A DNA stretch of 64,000 bases from JAHJDS01 sp964569795. GTDB lineage: Bacteria; Desulfobacterota; Desulfarculia; Desulfarculales; JAHJDS01. The notes under the pieces are model-generated. The model did not search any database. It was not told where the DNA came from and saw nothing but the letters and a program-made list of their open reading frames with translations. The translations under genes and the position numbers were made by a program. The first letter of the stretch is position 1; every line of letters begins with the position of its first letter. The DNA lies in contig CAZMVB010000021.1 of NCBI GenBank assembly GCA_964569795.1, forward strand, positions 1 through 64,000. Reading direction: 5' to 3'. Shown piece after piece: positions 8,401 through 17,590 of this stretch.

Positions 8401-9489
8401 ATGGCAGTTTTCGCCTTTGACAACCTGAACTTCGCCACCACCGGTGTGGGCAGCGTCCCCTTCGACGACCCCGAGGCCGCCCTGGACCTGATCTGGGAAT
8501 GCTGCACCATCCCCTACTGGCCCCAGCTCAGCGCCGCCCGGCCGACCGAGGACATGTCCCTCCAGTTCACCGAGGGCCTGCCCCTGCTGCGGGTCGATCC
8601 CGGAACGAGGACGGTCACCCTGGACGACGGCGCCGACCGGGCGACCGCCCTGGCCGAGTTCTACGAAAAGGTCTTCCAGGGCGATCCGGAGCCGTTCGCC
8701 ATCAGCGAGGAATACGGCTCCGGGCTGTACGCCTTTCTGCGGCGGCTGGCGGCCGACCCGCCCCCCTCGGGCTGGGTCAAGGGCCAGGTGGTCGGGCCGT
8801 TCACCCTGGCCTCGGTCGTCCGGGACGCCACGGGCAAGGCCGTGGTCCACGACCAGGAGATGCTCGAGGCCATCACCCAGGGCCTGGCCCTCGAGGCGGT
8901 CTGGCAGGTCAAGCGGTTCAATGACCTGGGCCAGAAGTCGATCGTCTTTTTCGACGAGCCGATCCTGAGCGGCTTCGGCTCGGCCTTCTCGGCCCTGGAG
9001 CGCGATCAGGTGATCCGGGTCTGGTCCGACCTGTTCGACGCCGTGCGCGGCCAGGTCCAGGTCAGGCTCGGCGTTCACTGCTGCGGCAACACCGACTGGT
9101 CCCTGCTGATCGACGCCGGGGTCGATATCGTCAACATCGACTCGTTCGGCTTCGGCCAGGGACTGCTGCTCTACCCCGAGGCCGTGGCCGGGTTCTACGC
9201 CCGGGGCGGCGTGGTCGCCTGGGGGGCCGTGCCCACGGCCGCGTTTCAGGGGGACGAGACCGCGACCGGGCTGTGGGACAAGCTGAAAACGACCCTGGAC
9301 GGCGTGACCGCCGGCGGGGTGGACCGGACCGCGGTCTCGGAGCAGGCCCTGATCACCCCGGCCTGCAGCCTCATCGCCGCCCAGGCCCTGATCACCCCGT
9401 CCTGCGGCATGGCCACCCAGGCGGATTCGGCCGCCGAGCGCATCCATCACCTGCTGGGCGAGGTGGCCGCCCTGGCCAGGAAAGGCTGA
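8401..9489 (+). CDS. MetE C-terminal-like zinc methyltransferase
   Basis: 362-residue TIM-barrel protein resembling the C-terminal half of cobalamin-independent methionine synthase and related methylcobalamin-dependent methyltransferases. Likely zinc ligands are in GVHCCGNTDW and in a late TPSCGM segment; FDEPIL is the conserved barrel-strand acid. The full MetE N-terminal half is missing, as in short core-MetE proteins that use a corrinoid methyl donor. A 39-bp in-frame tandem duplication (9343-9420) repeats the QALITPxC segment carrying the last Cys. The gene lies 83 bp after efp. The methyl donor and acceptor are unknown. Confidence 0.75.
   Translation: MAVFAFDNLNFATTGVGSVPFDDPEAALDLIWECCTIPYWPQLSAARPTEDMSLQFTEGLPLLRVDPGTRTVTLDDGADRATALAEFYEKVFQGDPEPFAISEEYGSGLYAFLRRLAADPPPSGWVKGQVVGPFTLASVVRDATGKAVVHDQEMLEAITQGLALEAVWQVKRFNDLGQKSIVFFDEPILSGFGSAFSALERDQVIRVWSDLFDAVRGQVQVRLGVHCCGNTDWSLLIDAGVDIVNIDSFGFGQGLLLYPEAVAGFYARGGVVAWGAVPTAAFQGDETATGLWDKLKTTLDGVTAGGVDRTAVSEQALITPACSLIAAQALITPSCGMATQADSAAERIHHLLGEVAALARKG
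9343..9420 (+). repeat. 39-bp tandem duplication inside the MetE-like gene
   Basis: Units 9343-9381 and 9382-9420. The first 18 bases of each are identical and both go on to encode ...C. The result is two copies of QALITPxC 13 residues apart, one ending PAC and one PSC. Confidence 0.85.
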
Positions 9490-9580
9490 CCCAGAACATC
9501 CAGAGATAAGATTCAAACCACGACCATGGAATCGGCCAAGTGGCGCCGACGGAAGCGGAGTATTGACAGGAGGAAAACAG

Positions 9581-10723
9581 ATGCGTGCCTTGGTAATGGG
9601 CGGAGCCGGCGGAATGGGTCAGTGTGTGGCCCGGGACTTGATAAAGCAACCCCAGGTCATTGACGTGGTCCTGGGGGATTTGTACCCGGACCCGGACCGG
9701 CTGGCGCCCAAGCTGCGAGACAGCGACAAGACGACCCTGGTCAAGATGGACGTCAATGACCACGACGCCCTGGTCAAGCGGTTCCAGGACGTGGACGTGG
9801 TGATCAACGCCGCGGGGCCCTTTTACAAGACGGCCGTGCCCGTGGCCAAGGCCGCGGTTACGGCCAAGGTCAATTACATCGACATCTGCGACGACTACGA
9901 AGGCACCGAGATCCTGTTCAACTCGGAGATCGACGCCCTGGCCAAGGCGGCGGGCATCACCGTCCTGACCGGCATGGGCTCCGACCCGGGCACCAACAAC
10001 GTCCTGGTCAAGTGGTACGCCGACCACCTGGACCGGGTGGATGACATCTACCTCTACTGGGTGGTCAGCATCGCCGAACTGTCCGGGGCCGCCTGGGACC
10101 ACAGCCTGCACATGACCCTCGGCCAGATCCCCCAGTACCTGGACGGGCAACTGGTTTACGTCGAGGGCGGCACCGAGCCGGTGGCCGAGCAGTTCCTGGA
10201 GCCCCTGGGCACCTGCCACGTCCGGTACGTGGGTCATCCCCAGCCCATGACCATCCCCCGCTACATCGAGGGGGTCAGAAACGTGATCATCAAGGGGGCA
10301 TTGATCCCCCTGTGGGTGGACGAGCTGATCAAGGAGCAGAAGGAGACCGGTCTGCTGGGCCTGGAGCCCATCGAGGTCAAGGGCGTCAAGATCACCCCCT
10401 ATGACCTGGCCCTGAAGCTCTGGGAGACCATCCCCCGGGACCGGGACAACGGTCCCCAGTCCTCGGGCCTCAAGGTCATCGTCAAGGGCGAGAGGGACGG
10501 CAAGGGGGTGACCTACACCGCGGACATGGTCGGCCGGATGGCCCCCGGCACGGGACTGCCCGCCTCCATCGCCGCCCTGATGATGGACGCCGGCGACGTG
10601 ACCGTTCGCGGCGTGGTCGCCCCGGAGGGCTGCATCGATCCCGGCAAATTCCTGGCGGCCTTCATCAAGAGGGGCGCCCGGATTCATCAGACTGAACAGA
10701 TTTCATCCATGTTCGAGGTGTGA
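9581..10723 (+). CDS. Saccharopine-dehydrogenase-like oxidoreductase
   Basis: 380 residues from ATG 9581, with GGAGG upstream. The N-terminal Rossmann motif GGAGGMG and the INAAGPFYK and GSDPGTNN segments are those of the saccharopine dehydrogenase/carboxynorspermidine synthase family, which reduces imines formed between an aldehyde and an amine. It is single-domain, with no Lys-ketoglutarate reductase fusion. It lies 20 bp before a class-III aminotransferase, so the two may act in one amino-acid or polyamine route. Substrate unknown. Confidence 0.78.
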   Translation: MRALVMGGAGGMGQCVARDLIKQPQVIDVVLGDLYPDPDRLAPKLRDSDKTTLVKMDVNDHDALVKRFQDVDVVINAAGPFYKTAVPVAKAAVTAKVNYIDICDDYEGTEILFNSEIDALAKAAGITVLTGMGSDPGTNNVLVKWYADHLDRVDDIYLYWVVSIAELSGAAWDHSLHMTLGQIPQYLDGQLVYVEGGTEPVAEQFLEPLGTCHVRYVGHPQPMTIPRYIEGVRNVIIKGALIPLWVDELIKEQKETGLLGLEPIEVKGVKITPYDLALKLWETIPRDRDNGPQSSGLKVIVKGERDGKGVTYTADMVGRMAPGTGLPASIAALMMDAGDVTVRGVVAPEGCIDPGKFLAAFIKRGARIHQTEQISSMFEV

Positions 10724-10743
10724 TCGCTGTAGGGAGAACTTGT

Positions 10744-11997
10744 ATGAAAGAAGCACCAAAGCTCAATATCGCCAAGAGCCAGGAACTGTTCGAGGAGGCC
10801 CTGACCCTGGTCCCCGGTGGGGTCCTGGGGGCCAGGAAGCCCGGCGATTTCATCGACGGCGAATACCCCATCTTCATCGACAGCGGCCAGGGCTGCCGCC
10901 TGATCGACGTGGACGGCAATGAGTTCATCGATTTCCTGTGCGGTTACGGCCCGATCATCCTGGGCTACCGCGAGGCAGAGGTGGATGACGCCGTTTACCG
11001 GCAGATAAAGGACAAGGGGTTCTGCTTCACCCTGACCCAGAAGTACCAGAACCTCCTGGCCAGGAAGCTGACCGAACTGGTGCCCTCGTCCGAACTGAGC
11101 ATCTTTCTGAAGACCGGTTCGGACGCCACCACGGCGGCGATCCGCATCGCCCGGGCCCACACCAAGAAGCTCAAGGTCATGCGCTGCGGCTATCACGGCT
11201 GGCACGACTGGTGCGTCGAGATGAAGGGCGGTATTCCGCCCAAATTCTACGAGGACGTGTTCGAATTCCAGTACAACGACCTGGACCAGTTGACCGAGTT
11301 GATGGCCGTCCACGGCGACGACACGGCGGCGATCATCATGACCCCCTTCGGCCACCCCAACCACCAAAAGATGCAGATCCCGGCCCCCGGATTCCTGGAA
11401 GGAGTCCGGGAACTGGCCGACCGCTACGGCGCAGTCCTGGTCTATGACGAGATCCGGACCTGTTTCCGGCTGTCCCTGGGCGGCACCCAGAAACTCTACG
11501 GGGTCACCCCGGACCTGACCGTCCTGGGCAAGGCCATGGCCAACGGCTACCCCATCTCGGTGGTGACCGGCAAAAAGGACGTGATGATGGCCGCGGCCCA
11601 CAAGCTGTTCATCTCGTCCACCTTTTTCCCCAACAGCGAGGCCTTTGTGGCCGCGCTCAAGACCATCGAGATCCTGGAGCGGGACGACGTCCTCGGCAAC
11701 ATCTGGGCCAAGGGCGAGTGGTTCATGAGGGAGATCCAGGCCCTGCTCGACAAGCACGACGTGGGCGCCGAGCTGTCCGGCGTGGCCCCCATGTTCTACG
11801 TCACCTTTGCCAAGGATGACACCGGGGCCTACAAGGGCAAGCGGACCGACTTTTACACCCAGCTCATCCGCCGCAAGTTCTTTTTCAGCCCGTTCCATCA
11901 CGCCTATATCTGCTATCGCCATACCGACGACGACCTGAAACTGACCCTGCGGGCCATTGACGAATCTCTGTCCTATGTTAAGAATAAGTATGCGTGA
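10744..11997 (+). CDS. Class-III PLP aminotransferase (glutamate-1-semialdehyde-aminomutase-like)
   Basis: 417 residues from ATG 10744 with AGGGAG upstream. The family features are present: GYHGWHDW, the PLP-ring Asp in VYDEIRT and the Schiff-base Lys263 in LGKAMANG. Overall it resembles glutamate-1-semialdehyde aminomutases, but C-terminal regions differ and it is placed with a saccharopine-dehydrogenase-like gene instead of haem genes. The hem genes of this window are at 54-57 kb. I therefore do not call it hemL; a transaminase of an omega-amino or semialdehyde substrate is likely. Confidence 0.8.
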   Translation: MKEAPKLNIAKSQELFEEALTLVPGGVLGARKPGDFIDGEYPIFIDSGQGCRLIDVDGNEFIDFLCGYGPIILGYREAEVDDAVYRQIKDKGFCFTLTQKYQNLLARKLTELVPSSELSIFLKTGSDATTAAIRIARAHTKKLKVMRCGYHGWHDWCVEMKGGIPPKFYEDVFEFQYNDLDQLTELMAVHGDDTAAIIMTPFGHPNHQKMQIPAPGFLEGVRELADRYGAVLVYDEIRTCFRLSLGGTQKLYGVTPDLTVLGKAMANGYPISVVTGKKDVMMAAAHKLFISSTFFPNSEAFVAALKTIEILERDDVLGNIWAKGEWFMREIQALLDKHDVGAELSGVAPMFYVTFAKDDTGAYKGKRTDFYTQLIRRKFFFSPFHHAYICYRHTDDDLKLTLRAIDESLSYVKNKYA

Positions 11998-12039
11998 TTG
12001 TTCATCGCCGCCCGCGACCAAACGATCGGAGACCGACTA

Positions 12040-13392
12040 ATGGATCGCCATATCTTTCGCGAGTACGATATCCGGGGCGTCGTTGACCAGGACCTGACCG
12101 AGGCCGACGTCTCGCTCCTGTCCCGGGCCATCGGCACCTTCCTGAAGCGCCGGGGCCGAAATCGGATCACCCTGGGCCGGGACTGCCGGCTGTCGTCCGA
12201 GGGGTTCCGGGACCTGATGGTCGAGGGACTGACCGCATCCGGCCTCGAGGTCCTGGACCTGGGCGTCTGCCCCACCCCCCTGCTCTACTTCTCGATCCGG
12301 CACTTCCAGACAGACGGCGGGGTGATGATCACCGCCTCCCACAACCCGCCCATCTACAACGGCTTCAAGGTCTGCGACGGCCCGGACACCATCTTCGGGG
12401 CCGATATCATGGGCCTGTATGACCTGGCCCAGAGCGGTGACTTCGAGAACGGCCGGGGCGGCCTGACCATCGAGGACGTCATCGGCCCCTACCTCGAGTT
12501 CGTCACCAAGGACGTCAAGCTGTCGCGGCCCCTCAAAATCGCCCTGGACGGGGGCAACGCCGTGGCCGGGCCGGTGGGCCTGCCGCTGCTCAAGGCCCTG
12601 GGGGCCGAGGTCACGCCGCTCTACTGCGAGATGGACGGCACCTTCCCCAATCACCCGCCCGACCCGACCGTGCCCGATAACGTCAAGGACATGATAAAGA
12701 CCGTCCTGGATGACGGTCTGGACTGCGGCATCGGCTACGACGGCGACGGCGACCGGATCGGGGTGGCCGACGAGCACGGCAACATCATCTTCGGCGATAT
12801 GCTGCTGCTGATCTTTGCCCGTGAAATTTTACGTACCAACCCGGGGGCGACCTTTGTCTCCGAGGTCAAGGCCTCCCAGTTTTTGTACGACGACATTACG
12901 GCCAAGGGCGGCCGGGCCATCATGTGGCGGACCGGACACTCGCTGATCAAGGCCAAGATGAAGGAGGTCCACGCCTCCCTGGCCGGCGAGATGAGCGGTC
13001 ACATGTTCTTTGCCGACCGCTACTACGGCTATGACGACGCCATTTACTCCTCGGCGCGCCTGCTTGAGATCCTGTCGGCCACGGACAGGCCCTTGTCGTC
13101 GTTCCTGGCCGACGTGCCGGTGCGTTTCAGCACGCCCGAGATCCGGGTCGAGTGTCCGGACGAGATCAAGTTCAAGGTGGTGGACAAGGTGGCCGCCATT
13201 GCCCGGGCCCGGGGCCTGGAGTTCATCGACGTGGACGGCGTGCGCCTGACCTTCCCGGACGCCTGGGGCCTGGTCCGGGCCTCCAACACCCAGCCGGTCC
13301 TGGTCCTGAGGTTCGAGGCCCCGACCGAGGAACGGGCGCATGCAATACGGGTATTAGTCGAGAGCCTGATCGAGGAGGCCAAGAAAGCTTGA
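12040..13392 (+). CDS. Phosphomannomutase/phosphoglucomutase
   Basis: 450 residues from ATG 12040. The alpha-D-phosphohexomutase motifs appear in order: FREYDIRG at the N-terminus, the phosphoserine loop TASHNPP with Ser100, the metal loop DGDGDRIG, the sugar-binding GEMSGH and a C-terminal phosphate loop SNTQPVLVLR. It interconverts hexose 1- and 6-phosphates for sugar nucleotides in envelope polysaccharide. It follows the aminotransferase by 42 bp and is closed by a strong hairpin. Confidence 0.92.
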   Translation: MDRHIFREYDIRGVVDQDLTEADVSLLSRAIGTFLKRRGRNRITLGRDCRLSSEGFRDLMVEGLTASGLEVLDLGVCPTPLLYFSIRHFQTDGGVMITASHNPPIYNGFKVCDGPDTIFGADIMGLYDLAQSGDFENGRGGLTIEDVIGPYLEFVTKDVKLSRPLKIALDGGNAVAGPVGLPLLKALGAEVTPLYCEMDGTFPNHPPDPTVPDNVKDMIKTVLDDGLDCGIGYDGDGDRIGVADEHGNIIFGDMLLLIFAREILRTNPGATFVSEVKASQFLYDDITAKGGRAIMWRTGHSLIKAKMKEVHASLAGEMSGHMFFADRYYGYDDAIYSSARLLEILSATDRPLSSFLADVPVRFSTPEIRVECPDEIKFKVVDKVAAIARARGLEFIDVDGVRLTFPDAWGLVRASNTQPVLVLRFEAPTEERAHAIRVLVESLIEEAKKA

Positions 13393-13448
13393 TAGTCGGT
13401 CTCGCCACAAGCTCCCGCAATTAAAAAATATCTAACCGCCGAGGCAAA

Positions 13449-13489
13449 CAGGCCCGGCCCGGCTCGCCAAATAAGCCGGGCCGGGCCTG
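13449..13489. terminator. Bidirectional hairpin between convergent genes
   Basis: Perfect 16-bp arms (13449-13464 and 13474-13489) around a 9-base loop, between the phosphomannomutase (+) and enoyl-CoA hydratase (-) genes. There is no long T-run on either side, so it may act as an mRNA-stabilising or Rho-assisted end. Confidence 0.6.
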
Positions 13490-13559
13490 CTGGTTCGGTC
13501 TGATGGCTCCGCCGCCTCCCGCCACTGATCGACGACGCCGTCTGGTCGCGGTCGCCCGT

Positions 13560-14393
13560 TCAGCTCCTTACCAGTCCCGGGGTGACGCCCTGGCCTTCCG
13601 ACCGGCGGTCGGGGTGATCCCGCTCGAGGAATCGCCGCAGGCCTTCCCTTATTTCCGGTGTGCTCAGCAGGCGGTTGAAGCACTCGGCCTCGATGCGCAG
13701 GCCCTCGGGCAGGGGACGGCCCGATCCCCGGATGGCAGCCTCCTTGTCGGTGTGAATCGCCGGCTGCGGCAGGGCGCAGATGAAACGGGCCAGCTCCATG
13801 GCCCGCTCCAGGGACTTGCCCCGGGGAACCACCTCGTTGACCAGGCCGATGCGTTCGGCTTCCCGGGCGTCGATCACCCGTCCGGTGATGATCAGCTCCA
13901 TGGCCCGGCCCAGGCCGACGATCCGGGGCAGGCGCTGGGTTCCGCCGTCGGCCAGGCCGATGTTCCAGCGCCGGCAGGTCACGCCGAAACTGGCGTGCTC
14001 CTCGGCGATCCGGATGTCGGCAAAGCAGGCCCATTCCAGGCCGCCGGCATAGGCCACGCCATTGACCGCGGCGATGATCGGCTTGTAGATGTCGGTCCAG
14101 CGGCTGGGTCCCAGGACGCCCGGCCTCTCGCCCCGGTTGTGGGCGGCCAACTCCTCGGGCTCGAAGGGGACCAGCCCCTCCGCGTTCTTGAGGTCGCCTC
14201 CGGCCGAAAAGGCTTTGTCCCCGGCCCCGGTGATGATGGCCACCTTGGCCTCGTCATCCACCCGGAACATGTCCCAGGCCTGGCAAAGCTCCTGGTGGGT
14301 GACCGGGCCGATGCAGTTCATCACCTCAGGCCGGTTGAAGCGGATGACCCGGATCTCCGGGTGAACCTCGTACTCGATCTGGCTGAATTCCAC
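13560..14393 (-). CDS. Enoyl-CoA hydratase/isomerase (crotonase) family protein
   Basis: 277 residues from a GTG start with TGGAGGTG upstream. Crotonase features: the oxyanion-hole segments AFSAGGDL and AVNGVAYAGGLEW, and RIVGLGRAMELIITG. The second catalytic position holds acidic/alcohol residues near SFGVTCRRWNIGLADGG, so hydratase and isomerase are both possible. No other beta-oxidation genes are adjacent. Confidence 0.85.
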   Translation of the reverse strand: MEFSQIEYEVHPEIRVIRFNRPEVMNCIGPVTHQELCQAWDMFRVDDEAKVAIITGAGDKAFSAGGDLKNAEGLVPFEPEELAAHNRGERPGVLGPSRWTDIYKPIIAAVNGVAYAGGLEWACFADIRIAEEHASFGVTCRRWNIGLADGGTQRLPRIVGLGRAMELIITGRVIDAREAERIGLVNEVVPRGKSLERAMELARFICALPQPAIHTDKEAAIRGSGRPLPEGLRIEAECFNRLLSTPEIREGLRRFLERDHPDRRSEGQGVTPGLVRS

Positions 14394-14479
14394 GACGCCA
14401 CCTCCATTGCCTAAAGAAATAGGGGACTGTTCATCCCACCTGGAACTGACCGGTCAATCAAGGCGGGCGAGATCGACGA

Positions 14480-15031
14480 TTAGGTCAAGGCCGCGACCAG
14501 GGCCTCGACCTGGTTGACCTTGGCATAGACCATGCCCAGGGCCGCCAGAAAAGAAGCATGAACATCTTCGGCGGCCACGGCCCGCCCCTCAAAGGTGAGG
14601 GGCCGCGCGGCGCAGGCGTCCGCGGCGACCAGGCATTCGTAACCCAGGTCAAAGGCGGCCCGGACCGTGGCATCGACACACATCTGGGTCATCATCCCCG
14701 AAAACACCACCCGCCTGACCTCTGCCTGTTGCAACGTCTCATGCAAAGTGGTCGCCCGGAATGAATTGGGAAAACTTTTCGTAATCACAATCTCGCCGGC
14801 CAGTGGCCTGACGCTCTCATGAATCTCGGCCCCCGGCGTGTCAGGCAGGAAAAAGGCCGCCCCGGGCCTGATCGAAAGATGCTGGACGTGAAAGACCGGC
14901 CACTGCCGGTCCCGGAAGAATCCGAGCAGCCGGCCCGCCTGGCGGCCGGCATCAACGCTGCCCGGCACCTCGAATTTTCCTTTCGGAAAATAGTCGTTCT
15001 GGATGTCGATCAGGACCAAGGCGGTGGTCAT
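14480..15031 (-). CDS. Isochorismatase-family cysteine hydrolase
   Basis: 183 residues starting at MTTALVLIDIQND, chosen because GGAGAG stands just upstream. The catalytic triad of the family is visible: Asp in LIDIQND, Lys in VITKSFPNSF and Cys in MMTQMCVDATVRAA. Such enzymes cleave amides or related bonds (nicotinamidase, isochorismatase, N-carbamoyl hydrolases). No pathway context decides between them. Confidence 0.85.
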   Translation of the reverse strand: MTTALVLIDIQNDYFPKGKFEVPGSVDAGRQAGRLLGFFRDRQWPVFHVQHLSIRPGAAFFLPDTPGAEIHESVRPLAGEIVITKSFPNSFRATTLHETLQQAEVRRVVFSGMMTQMCVDATVRAAFDLGYECLVAADACAARPLTFEGRAVAAEDVHASFLAALGMVYAKVNQVEALVAALT

Positions 15032-15169
15032 TGGCTCTCTCCTGACATGTGAATCCCGGTCAGCCACGGACATTGACAGCACACCCCGAAATTCATGAGG
15101 TTGGTAAGGCTGATTTATTTTGCAAGGGGACGTCTTGGGCCTGATCAGCAGTGGTGGTTCAGGCCAGGC

Positions 15170-16342
15170 TTATTTGCGCACCATCAGCTTCTTGATCGCA
15201 TCCTCGAGGCCGGACACGGTCAGCTCGAACATGGGAAATATCTTGCCGATGGCCCGAATGGTGGGGTGGATCCACATCCTCGGGTTGATCGGATTGAGCC
15301 AGATTGAATAGCGGAAATGATCGGCCACCCTTTGGAGCCACTCGATCCCCGGGGATTCGTTGTGGGTGTAGTAGTCGATGATCCCGCCCTCGGCGAACAG
15401 CTCGTAAGGGGCCATGTGGGCGTCGCCGACCATGATCAGCTTGTAGTCGCCGTCCAGGTTTTTGAGCAGGCTCGTGGTCGGCAGGGCCTCGCGGTTCCAC
15501 ATGTCCTCATAGACAAAGTCATAGACGCAGTTATGGAAGTAGTAGTGCTTGAGGTCCTTGAAGTGCTGGACCTGGTTGGCCGCCGAGAAGAGCCGGTTGA
15601 CCAGGTGGGCAAAGGGCTCCATGGACCCGCCCGAGTCCATGAGCAGGAGCAGTTTGACCGCGTTCTTGCGCTCGCGGCCGAAGACCAGTTCGATGTCACC
15701 GCCGTTCTTGCAGGTCTTGTCAATGGTCTCTTCCAGGTCCAGCTCGTCCTCGGGGCCCTCGTTCTTGAAGAACCTGAGTTTTTTCAGGGCGACCTTGATC
15801 TGGCGGACGTCCAGGGTGACGTCGGTCCGGTAGTTCTTGAACCGCCGCTCGGCGGCGACCTGGATCGCCCGGCCGCCGCCGCCCTCGCCGCCCACCCGGA
15901 CGCCGGTCGGGTGCGAGCCGGAATGGCCAAAGGGCGAGGTCCCGCCCGTACCGATCCACCGCCCCCCGCCGTCGTGGCGCTCGGTCTGCTCGCGGAGGCG
16001 CTCCTCGAACAGTTTCCGCAGTTCCTCCAGGGTCAGTTTTTCCAGGGAGGCCAGTTCCTCGTCGGACAGCATCAGGGGGTTGATCGGGTCCTGGAGCCAG
16101 TCCAGGATTTCCTGGGTAATCTCGTCCGGGGTCTCGATCCCCTCGAAGTAGTCGGCAAAGGCCCGGTCAAAGTGATCGTAAAAGGTCTCGGATTTTATTA
16201 AGAGGGCCCGGGCCAGGTAGTAGAACCCGGTCAGCGACGCCCCGCCGTGGCCCTGGGACAGGGCCTGCATCAAGGTCATCCACTCGGTGATGGACACCGG
16301 GACCTTGTACCGTTTCAGGGTGAAGAAAAAATCGACGAACAC
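15170..16342 (-). CDS. CoxE-like VWA-domain protein
   Basis: 390 residues from a GTG start. The C-terminal half is a von Willebrand factor A domain with metal-site motif LLLMDSGGSM (DxGxS). The N-terminal half is helical and acidic, with a Gly-rich linker around residues 125-160. It lies just downstream of a MoxR ATPase; MoxR/CoxE-type pairs act as chaperones that load metals or mature enzyme complexes. The client is unknown. Confidence 0.85.
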   Translation of the reverse strand: MFVDFFFTLKRYKVPVSITEWMTLMQALSQGHGGASLTGFYYLARALLIKSETFYDHFDRAFADYFEGIETPDEITQEILDWLQDPINPLMLSDEELASLEKLTLEELRKLFEERLREQTERHDGGGRWIGTGGTSPFGHSGSHPTGVRVGGEGGGGRAIQVAAERRFKNYRTDVTLDVRQIKVALKKLRFFKNEGPEDELDLEETIDKTCKNGGDIELVFGRERKNAVKLLLLMDSGGSMEPFAHLVNRLFSAANQVQHFKDLKHYYFHNCVYDFVYEDMWNREALPTTSLLKNLDGDYKLIMVGDAHMAPYELFAEGGIIDYYTHNESPGIEWLQRVADHFRYSIWLNPINPRMWIHPTIRAIGKIFPMFELTVSGLEDAIKKLMVRK

Positions 16343-16381
16343 GTCTCTATCCCGTCCGGGGCTGACCGTATAGTTCCCGGC

Positions 16382-17242
16382 CTAAAACCTTCTGACCGTG
16401 GCCCGGCGCTGGCCCATGGTCGCCTGGCGCTGGAGGCTGGCCACGTCCTCCTCCTTCTTGAGGAGCGCGCCCAGAAAGGGCATCTCCTTCTCGACCTTGG
16501 CCGGGGAGATGCCGCCGGCGATCAGGGCCTGGATCCAGTCGAGCAGTTCACTGGTCGAGGGTTTCTTGCGGAAATCGTCGAACGTCCGGAGCCAGTAGAA
16601 CTTCTTGAGGACCTGCTTGAGCAGGGTGGCCTCGATGTCCGGGAAGTGGACGTGGATGATCTCGGTCATCAGCTTTTCGTCCGGGAACTCGATGTAGTGG
16701 AACACGCAGCGCCGCAAAAACGCGTCGGGCAGTTCCTTTTCCGAGTTGGAGGTGATGATCACGATCGGCCGGTGCTTGGCGGTTACGGTCTCGTCCAGCT
16801 CGGGGATGTGGAAGGACATCTCGTCCAGTTCGTTGAGCAGGTCGTTGGGGAACTCCAGGTCGGCCTTGTCGATCTCGTCGATCAGCAGGACCACCCGCTC
16901 GTCCGCGTCAAAGGCCTGGCCCAGCTTGCCCGGGTCGATGTAGAGGCGGATGTTGCTTACTTCGCCGCCGCCGAACCGGGCGTCGTTGAGCCGGCGGACC
17001 GTGTCGTAGAAGTACAGGCCGTCCTTGGCCTTGGTCGTGCTCTTGATGTTCCAGACGACCAGGTCCTTGCCCAGGGCCCGGGCGATGTTGTGGGCCAGCA
17101 GGGTCTTGCCCGTGCCCGGCTCGCCCTTGACCAGGAGCGGGCGCTGAAGGGCGATGGCCACGTTGACCACGTCCTGAAGCTCGGGCGAGACGATGTATTG
17201 ATCCGTGCCGGTGAATTGATCGAATCCAGATGGCTTGGCCAC
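16382..17242 (-). CDS. MoxR-family AAA+ ATPase
   Basis: 286 residues from a GTG start with GGAGG upstream. Walker A is GEPGTGKT, Walker B VLLIDEIDKAD, and sensor 1 lies in IVIITSNSEKELP. The protein is the ATPase half of the MoxR-VWA pair with the next gene, 39 bp downstream. It is probably transcribed together with it. Confidence 0.9.
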   Translation of the reverse strand: MAKPSGFDQFTGTDQYIVSPELQDVVNVAIALQRPLLVKGEPGTGKTLLAHNIARALGKDLVVWNIKSTTKAKDGLYFYDTVRRLNDARFGGGEVSNIRLYIDPGKLGQAFDADERVVLLIDEIDKADLEFPNDLLNELDEMSFHIPELDETVTAKHRPIVIITSNSEKELPDAFLRRCVFHYIEFPDEKLMTEIIHVHFPDIEATLLKQVLKKFYWLRTFDDFRKKPSTSELLDWIQALIAGGISPAKVEKEMPFLGALLKKEEDVASLQRQATMGQRRATVRRF

Positions 17243-17308
17243 GAATGCCTCCTGAAAATGTTATGGGCGGACAATGATATATATCACGATTGACGGCCCC
17301 CGGCAATG

Positions 17309-17332
17309 AAAAATGAATCCCGATTCATTTTT
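17309..17332. repeat. Perfect inverted repeat upstream of moxR
   Basis: AAAAATGAATC (17309-17319) and GATTCATTTTT (17322-17332) around two C bases. Such a short loop suits a protein-binding palindrome better than an RNA hairpin; the T-run could also help terminate transcripts from the right. Confidence 0.5.
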
Positions 17333-17338
17333 CGCCCA

Positions 17339-17378
17339 AAAAATTTCACCCGGCGGCCGGGGGGGAGCCGCCGGGTGA
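17339..17378 (-). terminator. Rho-independent terminator of the 26-codon gene
   Basis: Arms TTCACCCGGCGGC (17345-17357) and GCCGCCGGGTGAA (17366-17378 region) form a 13-bp stem, followed on the minus strand by TTTTTT. It ends the short transcript read from the sigma-54-like promoter at 17591-17605. Confidence 0.75.
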
Positions 17379-17467
17379 ACCACACACCACAGAGGAGGAC
17401 AGGGAGGAGACAGTGCGCTCCCGGGGGAGCGATTTATTTCTTCGGCCCGAGGGCCGGTGGCTGCTGT

Positions 17468-17548
17468 TCAGCCCAGGGCGGAAACGGCCGCGGCGCTCAT
17501 CAACAGGGCTGCCAGGGCGATCATCGTCGTGCCGAATATGAGTTTCAT
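17468..17548 (-). CDS. 26-residue signal-peptide-like small protein
   Basis: ATG at 17548 with GGAG nine bases upstream, 26 codons, TGA at 17468-17470. The peptide begins MKLIFG, then a hydrophobic core of Ala, Leu, Ile and Met, ending AAAVSALG; it is essentially one membrane helix or signal peptide. A TGGCAC-N5-TTGC promoter lies 43 bp upstream and a strong terminator about 90 bp downstream, so it has its own ~240-nt transcript. The leader and trailer contain GC hairpins, so the transcript could also act as a small RNA. Function unknown. Confidence 0.5.
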   Translation of the reverse strand: MKLIFGTTMIALAALLMSAAAVSALG

Positions 17549-17590
17549 GACTGCCGTCTCCGCTCGGGGCGTTGTTTTCTCAGGATAAGG

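Noticed and set aside
10744..11997. Calling the class-III aminotransferase hemL
   Set aside because: The resemblance is to the family in general; context is a saccharopine-dehydrogenase-like gene and the haem genes are elsewhere in the window.
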